Assembly: GCF_029633865.1 (NCBI RefSeq)
Contig: NC_079215.1
Location: forward strand, 49,003,843-49,067,842
Origin: Lampris incognitus
Lineage: Eukaryota; Chordata; Actinopteri; Lampriformes; Lampridae
Direction: 5' to 3'
DNA: 64,000 nt
Both the position numbers and the translations under genes were made by a program. A model generated the notes under the pieces. That model was not told the origin of the DNA, did not search any database, and saw nothing but the letters and a program-made list of their open reading frames with translations. Of the stretch, positions 33,061 through 47,726 are shown in pieces. Each line of letters opens with the position of its first letter. Positions within the stretch are counted from its first letter, which is position 1.

Positions 33061-35533
33061 AAACCCACGCTTCCAAATTTATTAACTGGAGTAGGACATG
33101 TTCTGTCTCCGTACCCAAGCATGTGTGAATGAGAAACAGGGCACTTTCCTTTTTCTACAGCGCTATCGGTGAGTTTGTAATAACACAATATTATGCTCTG
33201 AATATAAATCTTCAAATATAGCACAAATATAGCACATTAACTCCAATGTCAACAAATACAGAGTTGGCCCTTCAAGTTGTGTTTGTTTCTGCCGAGAATG
33301 GCCTGAAATGCAGCAAGAAAGAATTGAAAGAAAAAAAAATCATAAAAGTTTTGTCTTCATTTCTGACCAAGTTGAAACATGATCTGCCACTCCTGCCATT
33401 GTTTTGAAGGGAAATGAATTGTTCAGGGAGAGTTGTGCAGTTCATTACTACACATCAACTACCAGGTGTCAACTCCCATTCCCATTCCATAAACAGCCAA
33501 GCTCATTTGTGTAAGAACTTGATAAAACTTTGGTTGTCACTGCCTGTTTTGAACACTTGTTACAACCAGTTTTCTTTCCCATTGATAACTTAATAGCAGT
33601 GTTAACTTAACTTGACTAAGCACTAAAAAGGAGACCAACAACTTGTTACCTCTGGTGTGTGGAGAGCTTATGAGGACAGGTGATGAACTTATAGCTAACT
33701 GTCATAATACAGTTACATGGGCATTAACTCCTTCTGTCAAAGTGAATGTGCAGCAGCTGAAACTCAGTGATGGCCAGATGCCAAATGTAATTGCTGACAC
33801 TTTTGTTTTTATCATTGTCTAAGTGAATATATGAATTTGCTTGATAAAGGTTTGGTAGTCCGCTCTGCTTAATGGGCGATTGTTCCCACTGAGCACTAGA
33901 CCGGAATTCATTATTTTCAGACCGAACTTTTTGATTAACTACTACATGATTACTTATCGACAGCTTCACCTGTCTAAGATACACAGCACAAGTCCATATA
34001 TTGTGCTAGAATACTTTTAATTGTTTTTGTTTCAGTATTAGCTATTTAGGCTAAGATTTAGACACCTGCTAAACTCACACTTTTCAACCTCTTTCAACCA
34101 GTTTTAGTCTGGATCTAGGTTAAAGCAGTAGTGGATATTAAGGCTATAAGATTTAGATGTCTACTTAAGCTAAAGCCATTTAGGCTGTAGCCTAGATGGC
34201 TTCAGCCTAGATGTGTTGTCTAGGCTAAAGCTGGATGAAAGTGAAATCATTACAATTACTGTTACTCCCACTTCAACTAATGTTAACTCAAAACAAACTA
34301 ATGTTAACTTGAAAAATTAATTGATGGTGCTCTGAGTTGTGTTGAGGGCAAGGCCAGATTTCGGACCCATTTTTGTAACACACTGTTTTCCACCATTGCA
34401 TCTGTTAAGGAGCACTCGGATCTTATTTGCTAATCTTTGACTGCATGCCCTTTTTTCATGTTACAGGGAGAGGGAAACATCAATCAGAAAAAATTACTAT
34501 CCAGTCTATTCTAAGTTGTAGTCTCCCATACTTACAGCAGCCCAAGTCTTATGGTTGCTCTGTGATTCTCCAGAAGCTCTCCACATCACTTTCAAGTCAT
34601 TGGGTGTCCAGCTCGGTCACTTCATAGTCAAAAACATCCCTACAAAGAGAAAAATGAAGAAGAATGAGTCTCCCATCCAGGGCATCGCTGGGGATCTGCA
34701 CCCCCTTTTGTTCGCTTGTGTGTTTGTCCCTGAAAATGTGATGTTGTGTGGTATAAACAAAATAGCCTGCAGGATTTTGTTGCTTTTTGAAAGGCTAACC
34801 TACTGCAGCATCAAAAGCTTGCCTTATTAATTAACTCACAGCTCATAGTCTACTGTACAGCTTAACCATATTCAAGAAAATGATGCAGTGTATACGAGCT
34901 CACAACTATGATTCCTACTATTGTTGTCATTCACAAAACAGAGGATGTAGGGGAATGCCACCTGCAGTTGGATTGTTTGTCATATCTGTAATTAATATGC
35001 ACTTGACCCTTTTTGCTGAAATTCTCAATGCAACACTGCCTGTTTTTCTGGAGCACCTACTCAAAGGGAATATTTTTCAATCTGGTTGTATCAAATGTAG
35101 TACTAAATAGATCTGGCTGGCTCGTCTTCCTTATTTTGTAACAGACAGTCAGAACTTTCCCCCCTACAGCACCGCCCTCATCCATACATGACAGATCATC
35201 CTTATATTTTATATATACAGGCAATGACTTTGAGTGGGGGAGTCTCGGTACAATACAATAAATCTTAACAATGTGTTTTTATGTCTTGTGTGGAAAAAAA
35301 ATTCATGCTACTCAAAGCCTGAGGGTGCTCTAGATGACAGCCTATTTTACACAATACCTAGTGTAAATGCAGACAGTTGATGGTACAAATGGAAATAAAG
35401 AGTAATTATTACACGATAAGGTCCTTCATATTTGACTAGAGGCAAATCACAACAAAACTGTTCAATACATAAAAAATTATGATATGATCTACTCCCATGT
35501 TCTACTTAGAGCAGTTCTACATTTCCATTTCAC
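33061..35533. other. Region upstream of plppr2-like start exon, no gene seen
   Basis: Mostly unique AT-rich DNA. A 5' UTR exon of the plppr2-like gene could lie here or further left, but I found no sequence signature that decides it. A run of TAGGCTAAAG-type repeats lies at 34050-34235. Confidence 0.45.
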
Positions 35534-35546
35534 ATTCACTGAAGCT

Positions 35547-35671
35547 CTGTGATGGACTGGCAGCCTGTCCAGTGTGTCTCCCTGCCTGCCACCCAATGAC
35601 TGCTGGGATAGGCTCCAGCATCCTGCGACCTGAATTCGAATAAGCGGCTTGGATAATGGATGGATGGATGG
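35547..35671 (+). mobile_element. 5'-truncated V-SINE beside the start exon
   Basis: Carries the L2-like tail (CCAATGACTGCTGGGATAGG, ending in GGATGGATGG units). A perfect 13-bp target duplication ATTCACTGAAGCT flanks it at 35534-35546 and 35672-35684. The right duplication ends 18 bases before the end of the splice acceptor at 35701-35702. Confidence 0.93.
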
Positions 35672-35702
35672 ATTCACTGAAGCTTGGCTTTTGATGTTAC
35701 AG

Positions 35703-35813
35703 ATGGCTGAGAGTCGGCTATCAGGACAGAGGCAAGCTATGAGGGACCTGCCGGGGGACAGAGGCCTGCAGAAGACCAGCACCTACATAGTTCCCTGCTT
35801 CCTCTTCGTGGAG
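35703..35813 (+). CDS. plppr2: Phospholipid phosphatase-related protein 2-like, start exon
   Basis: A 37-codon exon between an acceptor (TTTTGATGTTACAG ending at 35702) and a donor (GAG|GTGAGT at 35813/35814). It opens with ATG directly after the acceptor, MAESRLSGQRQ, and ends STYIVPCFLFVE. The ending matches the SIIPCFxFVE start of the first transmembrane segment in PLPPR1/PLPPR2 proteins and joins in phase 0 to the exon at 62782. PLPPRs are brain-enriched six-pass membrane proteins related to lipid phosphate phosphatases but lacking key catalytic residues; they affect neurite and filopodia growth. The leader before the membrane segment is longer than I recall for mammalian PLPPR2, so an upstream coding exon or an alternative start cannot be excluded. 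A SINE ends 31 bases upstream. Confidence 0.78.
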
Positions 35814-36299
35814 GTGAGTGTTGGAATGGGTTGCTATTTAAGAAAGCGTGGTATAATAATTTGTGGTTTTGCTCACAAAGTTTGACTAAATTTGAACACT
35901 TCTGTTGGAACCATTGAGTCCTAGTTCTTTTGAAGCCTGAATCATCAACCATTTGAGATACTGATCTGACTGGATCTGACTGGAATGTATATCTCTATCT
36001 CAAGCTCTCGGCAGAGGCTGTCAAGTTTTTATGCTGGTTTTTAAACATTATGCTGAGTAAGCCACTCAGAGTGGCATTAAATAGTGATTTGAAGTGATGA
36101 GGATCATGTTTGTATACTAAATATGAAAGCCGGGGTGCGGGGTGGGGTGGGGTTGAGGGGGGGGGTCATTCACAGTAATGTGATGAAAAGTGAAAGCAAT
36201 TAACATCCTATGCTACATTTTCTCTTGGCATATTTCATTTATTCCTTTTCTGTTCTTGTATGTTTTTCATGTCTGTGATTTGTTTTTGTTTATTTGTTT
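35814..36299. other. Intron 5' end, no other feature
   Basis: Unique-looking, with a G-rich tract at 36130-36165. Confidence 0.45.
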
Positions 36300-36725
36300 G
36301 TAAGGGACAAGTACAGAGAACATGGACAGTTGCAGAAGCAGTGTCCGATGTACTGTACACATGTATATAGCCGAAGCTAATATTCCAACACCAGTCCCTT
36401 GATGGGCATTGATAGTTCAACCAATCATTAAAATTACACAGTACAGTTTAAAATCAGTGCACATAGTAATAAAACAAAAACAACAACCAGCCATGACAAC
36501 ACACGAACACAAAACATTTATAGCATGAACTCAGGTACACAAATAATGACAAGTTGGTGTCATGATTACAGTTGTGGCCAAGTTTTAACCAGGACTTGAC
36601 TGTTGTGGAAAACGTTTTACAATCCCAAATCTGCTTTAAACTGGCAGGTAGGGAATTCCAGACGGTTGTGCCTTTAATTGAGAAGGCAATTTGTGCAAAA
36701 AAGCCGGTCTTACAGTGTCTAATTC
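36300..36725 (-). mobile_element. LINE 3' end, minus strand
   Basis: The minus strand (about 36720-36560) reads KTGFFAQIAFSIKGTTVWNS, then LPASLKQIW and a KSWLKL end. This is the WNSLPxxLK...LKxWL signature at the C-terminus of several LINE RT proteins. Downstream is a 3' UTR-like stretch. Confidence 0.55.
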
Positions 36726-37540
36726 TACAGTTTGCCTTTTAATATGTCAGCAATGAAGCATGCCAGTGAAGCGTGCTGTTGTTTTCTGTTCAGCTGTTTT
36801 TGAAACATAACATTAGTTGATTAGACAATATGGTTATTAATTACAACTGCATTATGGAAAGAAAGAAAGGATGTACCTCTAGGGCATTGTTGCCACAAAT
36901 GCCATCTCGAGTGACCTTTTTGCGGCAATTTCCTTGGGTCCTTTCCTCTGCTCTTCTTGCTCTTCCCATGCTTCGCCCCCTCTCCCCTTCATCCCTACAT
37001 GACCTACTGGAGCGCTCATGGCCTCCACTGCATTTTCTAATTAATTGGCCTAATTAACGGTGGAAACCCAATTAGCCTGCTCCACCACTAACATGCTCAA
37101 AGCCTGTAGGTCCTCTGAGTTATAGCAACATAAGCAGAATCTGCCATGTTAAACCAGGATTAGACTACATAGTATTTTTGTCTTTCACGATGGCCACCAT
37201 GTCAGATTAGGCCATCATAGAGACTGCCAACACTACAAGTATGACCCTGACCAATGCTGCCTTTCACGATCTTGCGCAAGTTCGTAGATCGTCGGCGAGG
37301 AGGGTCAAGAAATTGTTAATCATGGCTCCAGAAACGCTATGTGCGATGCTGGCGGTCTTGTGTTGTGAAAAGGAAAAAGAAAAGAAAGAGAAAAAAATGA
37401 TCGTGGACGCTGTTGTGGCTGGTGCTACTGGGGAATGATAACTTAGCATAGCTTAGAGAAAAGATCTGGTGTTGGATTGCGCCTCTCGCTCAGAATTATC
37501 AGTTATTAATCATTTTATTTGGTTCATTTTGATGCACACA
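36726..37540. other. No gene seen
   Basis: Intronic, unique-looking sequence. Confidence 0.45.
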
Positions 37541-37862
37541 GGGGGTGGCATGGTGGCTTGGTGATCAACATTGTTGCTTCACAGAAAGAAGGTCCTGATT
37601 TTGATTTCAGCACATCTGTCTGGATTCTATATGTCCTTCCTGTGTTTGTGTGGCTTTCCTTCCACAATCCGAAGTTGTGCATGTTTGGTTAACTGGAGAG
37701 TCTAAATTGCCCATAAGTGAGAATAGGGAGTGTGTACTATGATGGACTGGTGACCTGCCCAGTGTGTCTCCCTGCCTTCTGCACAGTGCTTGCTGCAATA
37801 GCCTCCTGCTCCTCATGACCCTGAGTTGAATTAAGTGGGTTATAGATCATGAACAGATGGAT
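37541..37862 (+). mobile_element. Diverged V-SINE
   Basis: Head GGGTGGCATGGTGGCTTGG, then CAGAAAGAAGGTCCTG, a V-core remnant (GTGTTTGTGTGGCTTTCC) and an L2-like tail (GGACTGGTGACCTGCCCAG, CCTGAGTTGAATTAAG). Clearly older than the 42477 copy. Confidence 0.75.
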
Positions 37863-39842
<1,980 letters not shown>

Positions 39843-42476
39843 AGACAATCAACTGATGCCAGCATTGCCGCTCCCATGCTGTGAAGCTGAAGCTGGCGAG
39901 TCTAGTCTTTTGGGGGGGCCCCAAGCACGGCCCCAAATGGCCTGTTTTATAAAGTCAGTTTGATGAAGCCGATTCCTGACTATAGCGCCAGAGACATATC
40001 TACCCAGTTGCTTCATTACACAATTTTCATTGTCATGTCTTTTTACTCGCTGATTCACCCTGCTACCAGCTCCTGAATTACTTCTGCAGAGTTGAATTGC
40101 TCCATTAGAGTAAATGTTTCCCCAATACAGAGCAATGCGGCAAAGCCTCCGTGGCACTTAAGGGAGTGCAAGAAAACGTTTCATGTCGGGTCTTTCAACA
40201 AGATGCTTTGCCATGGAGTGTGCTATTGATTCTGAATGTTTGACATTTAGGTGACATGCTTAATGCATAATGCATTGCCATGTTTTGCTGGGGGGGGGGT
40301 TATTTTCTATATGAATAAACAGATGTAAATTGTCTCTGCGGCTCCGCCCATCTCGCTATCTCAGACATGCAAACCACACATGCGCTCACACGCAAACACA
40401 CGTTCGCATGCTTGTACACGCACGTACAGACAATTACATATACTGACAAGCACTATCCAGGCCCTTATGGAAGATAGTCTCAGTCACAGCCCGTTCTCAC
40501 ATTGTTTTCTTCTCATTATCTCTCCGAGACTATGAATAGCACCTGCCACTCAGTGTGCTACACAGCGCTATACACTAGATTGATATACGAAACACTTGTT
40601 AGCCGGCTGGCTCCCACCCGCTATTTTTTCAGGGAAAGAAGGGACGTGTAGCCTCCAGCAGGTCATCGCGTCCGTGTATGGAATAAATGCAAAGTAAGTG
40701 ATGTGTTCTGGATCTAATACTGTGGCCAAACTGTCTGCTTCATAAGAAAATATGACGTCCATGTCAACTCGAAGAATCCTGGCTCAAACTGCGGGTGCAA
40801 GCCATTATTTTATCCCTTTTACCTGGCAATTACTGCACTGCATTGGAACTTTTCCTGGCTGATTGCTATTCAGTACTGTTGGCCAATGTTCACCTGAATA
40901 AGCCTGTCAGTTAAGGGTCTACAAATGAGGATATTTACTATTCAAAGAAGCTGACACTCATGCTGACAAAATGACTGCCAGCAGGGGAGTAACATTTATT
41001 ACGAAAGTTGCTGTATGTACTGCTTTGGGCATGGAAAGTAGCTGTCGCAGGAGAGGCTTGGTTTGGGCATTGATGTATGTAGAGACAGGAGGAGTCCAGC
41101 TGGTCAGTGAAACACACTTGTGCCTAATTCATTAGAGAGCAAGCTGTGGACTGTGCCGTAAAGCTGGAGAGACAGAAACCGTATTGTGAACTGTTATTTA
41201 AACCCACCTGAAAGGGGAAAATAATTGCTCAACACAGGTTGATTTGCTTTAAAAAAAAAAAAACACTGAACTCAATACTGGGCTTCATGATTTTCCACTC
41301 GCTGTGTTTGAAATAAACTCCACACGGTACACCATGCAGGATGCTGACTTCACCTGGTATTCTCATTTAAGTGTCCGAGTCAGAATCTCACTAGAGTGGC
41401 AGTATGTAAGGTATGATGGTCTTGCACATACTATAGCGTAGCTGCCGGATCATCAGTAGTGAGACGAGTAATAGAGGATTCCCAATCGACTGAACGATGC
41501 CGTAAATCAGAGTCACAGACATGCTTAGAGACCATCTATGGATTTAGGTAAGACATGAATAGGAATGTTTTTAGGCTTTTCTTGAAGTAAATAAGTCAGT
41601 CTGTCACCTTGAAGGAAGATAGGTGTTCGTTCTATTTCAGGGCCAGGTGAGAGAAAGGTCTGGCCTCAGCACTCCCCTTTTTTGAATTCAGAATAAACAG
41701 TAGTCTCCCAGGGGTTGAACAAAGAATGCGAGCAGAAGCGTTCATGTTAATACAGCTTTGCAGGTAAGTTGGTGCAGTCCTTTGAACTGCCCTGAGACCC
41801 AGCAGCAAGGTGGTGGAACGTTTATGTGGGCAACAACCGGAAGCTAATGTAAGAATACAAAGAGAGGTGCAATGCGTGCATATTGAGGCAGGTTGAAAAT
41901 CCAGCGTGGATTCTTTACAGTTGCTGAATTGTTTCAGCAGGCAGACCAGCGAGAAATGCAGTCTACCTGAGAATTAACTGGAAATAACTGCTCAGATAAG
42001 CATGGTTGTGTCTTCCAGATGTTGATTAGAGCGACATCCACGATATGTGGTCGTAAGATGAATTCACCCAGTTGCTGATGACAATTTATAGTTGTAAGAC
42101 CCTATAAATGAATTCAGCCACTGAGATTTTCCTCCGGGAGATCATGGACGGGGCCTTGATACTAGTGGTGGTGGGGCGGTTGAGGGGCAAACGAGATAGA
42201 CTGCAGTGACAGCCAACAGATCTGTCAGTTAAGATATTCAATTACTATCAGCAAGCTGGCCATTGGCTGACAGAAAAGCCTGCATATCTAACTAAGAGTG
42301 ATCACTAGATAATAACAGATAGGCAGAGACCACTTTTAAACTTGACGGATTTGGATTGAGTATGTAATTCTATAAGAGAAAGGAGGAGAGGTGGTTTGGT
42401 TTGATGAGATGCATGTCATTTACACTTGGTTTTAAAATGCTCTCTGGAGGTATTTGGCTCTAGCTGGTCTCCTTGC
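39843..42476. other. Intronic DNA, no gene
   Basis: Mostly unique. The stretch 41560-42010 has a repeat-like texture (AAAGGTCTGGCCTCAGCACT, TGCAGTCTACCTGAGAATTA) that may be an old LINE fragment, but I could not assign it. Confidence 0.45.
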
Positions 42477-42849
42477 GGGCGGCATGGTGGTACAATGGTT
42501 AGCATGATCGCCTCACAGCAAGAAGGTCCTGGGTAGTCCAACCTCGGGGGTCATCCCGGGTCGTCCTCTGTGTGGAGTTTGCATGTTCTCCCCATGTCTG
42601 CGTGGGTTTCCTACGGGTGCTCCGGTTTCCTCCCACAGTCCAAATACATGTAGGTCAGGCGAATCGGCCATTCTATATTGCCCCTACGTATGAATGTGTG
42701 TGTGTGTGTGTGTGTATGTCAGTCCTGTGTGATGGCCTGGCGGCCTGTCCAGGGTGTCTCCCCGCCTGCCACCCAATGACTGCTGGGATAGGCTCCAGCA
42801 TCCCCACAACCCTGAGAGCAGGATAAGCGGTTTAGATAATGGATGGATA
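42477..42849 (+). mobile_element. V-SINE, full length
   Basis: A tRNA-like head (GGCATGGTGGTACAATGGTT, CCTCACAGCAAGAAGGTCC), then the V-SINE core (GTGTGGAGTTTGCATGTTCT, GTGGGTTTCC, CCGGTTTCCTCCCACAG). A short TG tract and an L2-like 3' tail with GGATAAGCGG and GGATGGA units follow. It is the best reference copy here for the fragments at 22599, 35547, 37541 and 44322. Confidence 0.92.
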
Positions 42850-42989
42850 AATGATCACCTTGCTGCCTCCTCATGGTTTCCATTTGCCTGTGGAATACTC
42901 AGGTAGTTGTAACTGTCCTGTATGTCTGCTATCCTGTGATCTGGTAATTCAACCCCTTCAGCGCTCACCAACTTTCCTCTTTTTGCCAC

Positions 42990-43340
42990 CATTTGACCGC
43001 ACATGTCCAGTCAGAATGATATCCTGATGTCATCGCTGTATATCCTGGTGAGGTGGATCAGTGAGTCAATGTCTCGCTCATTCCTGGCATAATGTCATCA
43101 TTGTACAGGAAGTGGCTGATGGTAACTCCACTTCTGAACCTGTATCCATATCCACTCTTTGTGATGATCTGACTGAGGGGGTTTAGGCCTATGCAGAACA
43201 GCAGTGGGGACAGTGCATCACCTTCGTGATGCACCTATGCAAGCATTTGGTGGTTACCTGCGTGATTGTCTTTGATTTGGCCTCTAGTGTTGTTTTCCAC
43301 TGTTGCACTGAGTTCTTGGTGAAGGCTATTAGTGTCCTGT
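42990..43340 (-). pseudogene. R4/Dong-type LINE reverse transcriptase fragment
   Basis: Minus strand reads LIAFTKNSVQQWKTTLEA, then ITKGDALSPLLFCIGLNPLS, then ITKSGYGYRFRSGVTISH and an LYNDD catalytic block, where LYMDD is usual. A small indel follows. This is the RT core of the R2/R4 (Dong, Rex6-like) group. The Met-to-Asn change and indels show it is dead. No ends were found. Confidence 0.7.
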
Positions 43341-44321
43341 TGGCTGCAAAAACTGTTTAAAAACTGTTTAAACTACAGGGTATATATATGTAGCGCCTCC
43401 AGTGCAAACTAGGGGTAGCAGTAAAGGCACTAACATCTAACTAGATTCGGTGAGGGGTTTGCCTTGACTAACTCACAAGAGGAGTTGAGGTGTAGTTGAA
43501 CAGTTGACAATTTCATTGCCTCACAACAGCAAAATATACACAACGCTGACTTTTACATAAAAGAATTGAAATAAAACAAAGTAGAGCTCTTTAAAGTAAA
43601 TAAAATAATAAACCAAAGAAAACCTCATTCAAATCACAACCCTCAATGAGTGTTAGCAGTTTGAGATGAAAGAAAAATTCAGTTCCTTGTCCTTCAGTGT
43701 ATGTGTTGGTCCAAGAGTTCGGTTCCTGATCCGTGAGTGTATTGAATATACTTCAACGATCACTATTTCTACCCTGGTAGAGGAAATAGGCTAGTGTGTA
43801 TGAGTTCTTATCTGGTGTCTGGATGAATGATTCAGGCTCGTCAGACCTTTCCTGGGACAGATCCTACGGTTGGCCACCGCTTCTGTGATCGTCCGCAGTC
43901 TCACTGGGCTGGGCTCGCCATCACAATCTTCCAAATTCTATCTAGTAGTAAAAAAAAACAATCTACACAAATAGTGCACAATAGTAAGTATTTCACTCTG
44001 TATCTGTTTCTAACATGAGATCTCATTCATTTCTTTTCATTCAGAACATCTTACAATATGCTTTCCATTAACATGTATATGAATTGCAATAACATTACTT
44101 AATCACTACATACATATAATTCTGTTATTCTGTACACAAAATCACTGCAATCACAGTGTAACCTCAACACAAACCATTTAAGTGCGCTAACCACTTAAAC
44201 CGAATGGTTTTAACGTCAACAGGATAAGTGCCACACACTTATTTTACTGGACTCACTCCTTATTTGTTGAGCACTTTCCCTACTGTTGAGTGTTTCTTTT
44301 AACAAAGTTATATATATGTAT

Positions 44322-44616
44322 AGGCGGCACAGTGGCGCAGTGGTTAGCGCGGTCACCTCACAGCAAGAAGGTCCTGGGTTCGAGTCCTGGGATAGCCCAA
44401 CCTTGGTGCGTCATCCCAATCATCCTCTGTGTGGAGTTTGCATGTTCTCCCCATGACTACGTGGGTTTCCTCCCACAGTCCAAAGACATGTAAGTCAGGT
44501 GAATCGGCCATACTAAATTGTCCCTAGGTGTGAATATGTGTGACTGCTGGAATAGGCTCCAGGATCCCCACGACCCTGAGAGCAGGATAAGCGGTTCAGA
44601 TAATGGATGGACGGGA
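44322..44616 (+). mobile_element. V-SINE with internal deletion
   Basis: Head and core match 42477-42849 (GTCACCTCACAGCAAGAAGG, GTGTGGAGTTTGCATGTTCT). After GGTGTGAATATGTG the copy jumps to GACTGCTGGAATAGG, losing about 80 bases around the TG tract. Confidence 0.9.
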
Positions 44617-44620
44617 AAAA

Positions 44621-44626
<6 letters not shown>

Positions 44627-44665
<39 letters not shown>
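44627..44665. repeat. (AC)n microsatellite
   Basis: Lies between the V-SINE tail and the right inverted repeat. Confidence 0.93.
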
Positions 44666-44672
<7 letters not shown>

Positions 44673-44898
44673 CCTGTAGTTTAAACAGTTTTAACATATC
44701 AATGTCAAAAGTAAATCTAAGCACGCTGTATATACTGTATTGTATTGTATACATGCGTCTTCTTTCATGTCCACCTACCTCATGTATCTAAAGTAAGCTG
44801 TTAACATATTTATTCCAGCATCTTTGCACTCTGCACTATTACACTATTGTCATCCTGTTATGTTATTTTTTCTATTATATGCTTTTGATATACATCTA

Positions 44899-46511
44899 CA
44901 GTGGTGCTTGAAAGTTTGTGAAGCCTTTAGCATTTTCTATATTTCTGCATAAATATGACCTAAAACGTCATCAGATTTTCACACAAGTCCTAAAAGTAGA
45001 TAAATAGAACCCAATTAAACAAATGAGACAAAAATATCATACTTGGTCATTTATCTATTGAAGAAAATTATCCAATATTACATATCTGTGAGTTGCAAAA
45101 GTATGTGAACCTTTGTTTTCAATATCTGGTGTGGACCCCCCACCCCCTTGTGCAGCAATAACTGCAACTAAACGTTTGTGGTAACTGTTGATCAGCCTTG
45201 CATATCGGCTTGGAGGAATTTTAGCCCATTCCTCCATACAGAACAGCTTCAACTCTGGGATGTTGGTGGGTTTCCTCACATGAACTGCTCACTTCAGGTC
45301 CTTCCACAACATTTCGGTTGGATTAAGGTCAGGACTTTGACTTGGCCATTCCAAAACATTACCTTTACTCTTCTTTAACCATTCTTTGGTAGAATGATTT
45401 GTGTGCTTAGGGTTGTTGTCTTGCTGCATGACCCACATTCTCTTGAGATTCGGTTCACGGACAGATGTTCTGACACTTTCCTTAAGAATTCACTGGTATA
45501 ATTCAGAATTCATTGTTCCATCAATGATGGCAAGCCATCCTGGCCCAGATGCAGCAAAACAGGCATAAACCATGATACTACCACCACCATGTTTCACAGA
45601 CGGGATAAGGTTCTTATGCTGGAATGCAGTGTTTTCCTTTCTCCAAACATAACGCTTCTCATTTAAACCAAAAAGTTGTATTTTGGTCTCATCCGTCCAC
45701 AAAACATTTTTCCAATAGCCTTCTGGCTTGTCCACATGATCTTTAGCAAACTGCAGATGGGCAGCAATGTTCTTTTTGGAGAGCAGTGGCTTTCTCCTTG
45801 CAACCCTGCCATGCACACCATTGTTGTTCAGTGTTCTCCTGATGGTGGACTCATGAACATTAACATTAGCCAAATAGAGAGGCCTTTAGTTGCTTAGAGG
45901 TTACCCTGGGTTCCTTTGTGACCTGGCTGACTATTACACGCCTTGCTCTTGGAGTGATCTTTGATGGTCGACCACTCCTGGGGAGGGTAACAATGGTCTT
46001 GAATTTCCTCCATTTGTACACAATCTGTCTGACTGTGGATTAGTGGAGTCCAAACTCTTTAGAGATGGTTTTGTAACCTTTTCCAGCCTGATGAGCATCA
46101 ACAACACCTTTCTGAGGTCCTCAGAAATCTCCTTTGTTCTTGCCATGGTACACTTCCACAAACATGTGTTGTGAAGATCAGACTGATAGATCCCTGTTCT
46201 TTAAATAAAACAGGGCGCCCACTCACACCTGATTGTCATCCCATTGATTGAAAACACCTGACTCTAATTTCACCTTCAAATTAACTGCTAATCCTAGAGG
46301 TTCATATACTTTTGCCACTCACAGATATGTAATATTGGATCCTTTTCCTCAATAAATAAATGACCAAGTATCATATTTTTGTCTCATTTGTTTAACTGGG
46401 TTCTCTTTATCTACTTTTAGGACTTGTGTGAAAATCTGATGATGTTTTAGGTCATATTTCTGCAGAAATATAGAAAATTCTACAGGGTTCACAAACTTTC
46501 AAGCACCACTG
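44899..46511 (-). mobile_element. Full-length Tc1-type transposon, inactive
   Basis: Terminal repeats CAGTGGTGCTTGAAAGTTTG and its complement, with TA at 44897-44898 and 46512-46513. The ~1.6-kb length is normal for the family. Long subterminal similarity (the left GACCTAAAACGTCATCAGAT block is mirrored at the right end) shows extended inverted repeats. Confidence 0.95.
45055..46161 (-). pseudogene. Tc1 transposase, frameshifted
   Basis: Minus-strand order: start near 46145 with MARTKEISEDLRK; then after frameshifts the 45873-45490 frame with ESTIRRTLNNNGVHGRVARR, first catalytic Asp in LWTDETKIQLFG and GGGSIMVYACFAASGPG. Next comes QQDNDPKHTN with the second Asp (about 45425) and PTNIPELKLFCMEEW near the end (45279-45055), downstream of the usual NPxE block. 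A stop interrupts the KDLK*AVH region near 45290. Enough indels and stops are present that no active enzyme is expected. Confidence 0.88.
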
Positions 46512-46513
46512 TA

Positions 46514-47015
46514 CCTTGTTGTCTTTGTTTTAGCTGTATGTTTATTCTGTGTAAGCACATGGAGAGCAATGGAAGAACTGGAGTCAAACCCCTTGTATGT
46601 GTAGGCCTCCACATACTTGGCCAAATAAACTGATTCCGAGGTTTTTCTACCCAGGGACCTCTATTGTGTGTCGCTGACTACATAAACATGTATGCTTGAC
46701 TGTGTGATGCAGGGGCCCACTCGCCTGAGGATTTGGGATTTTACACATTTATGTGATTGTGTGTCAGTGTGCATGGTTGCTCTGCACCGTATAGTGGGTA
46801 TCAATGTGCTATTCATGGAAATGTATTTTACCCTAAGCCCAACACCGAGTGCAAGCAAGCCCTGCCTGTGTTTTCTGCTGTCTTTACAGAGAGGAGGGAG
46901 GTAGGAAAAGAGGAGGAAGAAATGTATGGATGAAGAGGCAGGGAGGGAAGCAGTGAAGCAAATCCAGAAAGGCAGATATTAAGTGCATTTCCGTGTGTGT
47001 GTGTGAGAGAGAGAC

Positions 47016-47101
<86 letters not shown>

Positions 47102-47652
47102 AGAGGAAGAGTGACAGGGCAAAAAAGGAGACGAAACACTGATGAAGAAAGCAAGAGACAAACAGAGATGGAGAGAAAAGGAGACTCAAAGGTGCAGAGA
47201 AGACATAGGGAGGAGGGAGACATGAGAGAACTTCAGAAAACTGACAAGGCAAAAAAACAAGTGATTGTGATAAGATACACCCAGTAATCGGAGAGACAAA
47301 GGGAGAGGGAGATGAAGGAAGAGCAGAAGGAGGAGAGGGCACGAGTGTGCCCAAAAGACGAATACATGCTGCTTTGATCCTTCTTGTTTCTCCTTCTCAT
47401 CTCTAAAGCTCTGTCTGCAGTTTCCCCTCTTGCTCACTTTCTCCCATTCGGAGGACAGAAGAAGAGGGATTCATATATCCTTGTGTACTCGTTTCTTTCC
47501 TTCCCCTTTTGTTCTTAATCTCCCTCTTTCTCTCTCTCTTGCTCTCGCTACTATATCTGTCTTTTTTTTATTTCCCGATAGCATGTTCTGCCTCTATAGC
47601 GTTCGCATGCTGTGATGCACCAAACTCTCATTGTGTTTTTATCTCTGTTTAG
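46514..47652. other. Intronic DNA with GA-rich block, no gene
   Basis: Purine-rich from about 46885 to 47345, including the (GA)n tract at 47022-47099. Confidence 0.55.
47022..47099. repeat. (GA)n microsatellite
   Basis: About 39 GA units. Confidence 0.96.

Positions 47653-47724
<72 letters not shown>
47653..47724. repeat. (CT)n microsatellite
   Basis: About 36 CT units followed by a C-run. Confidence 0.96.

Positions 47725-47726
<2 letters not shown>

Larger units (their letters stand above)
43360..44692. mobile_element. Element bounded by 20-bp perfect inverted repeats
   Basis: AAAACTGTTTAAACTACAGG at 43360-43379 is exactly complemented at 44673-44692, and both are followed inward by TATATATA. 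The 1.33-kb interior has no recognisable gene. It contains a V-SINE (44322-44616) and an (AC)n tract. It may be a non-autonomous DNA transposon; target duplications were not resolved. Confidence 0.5.
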
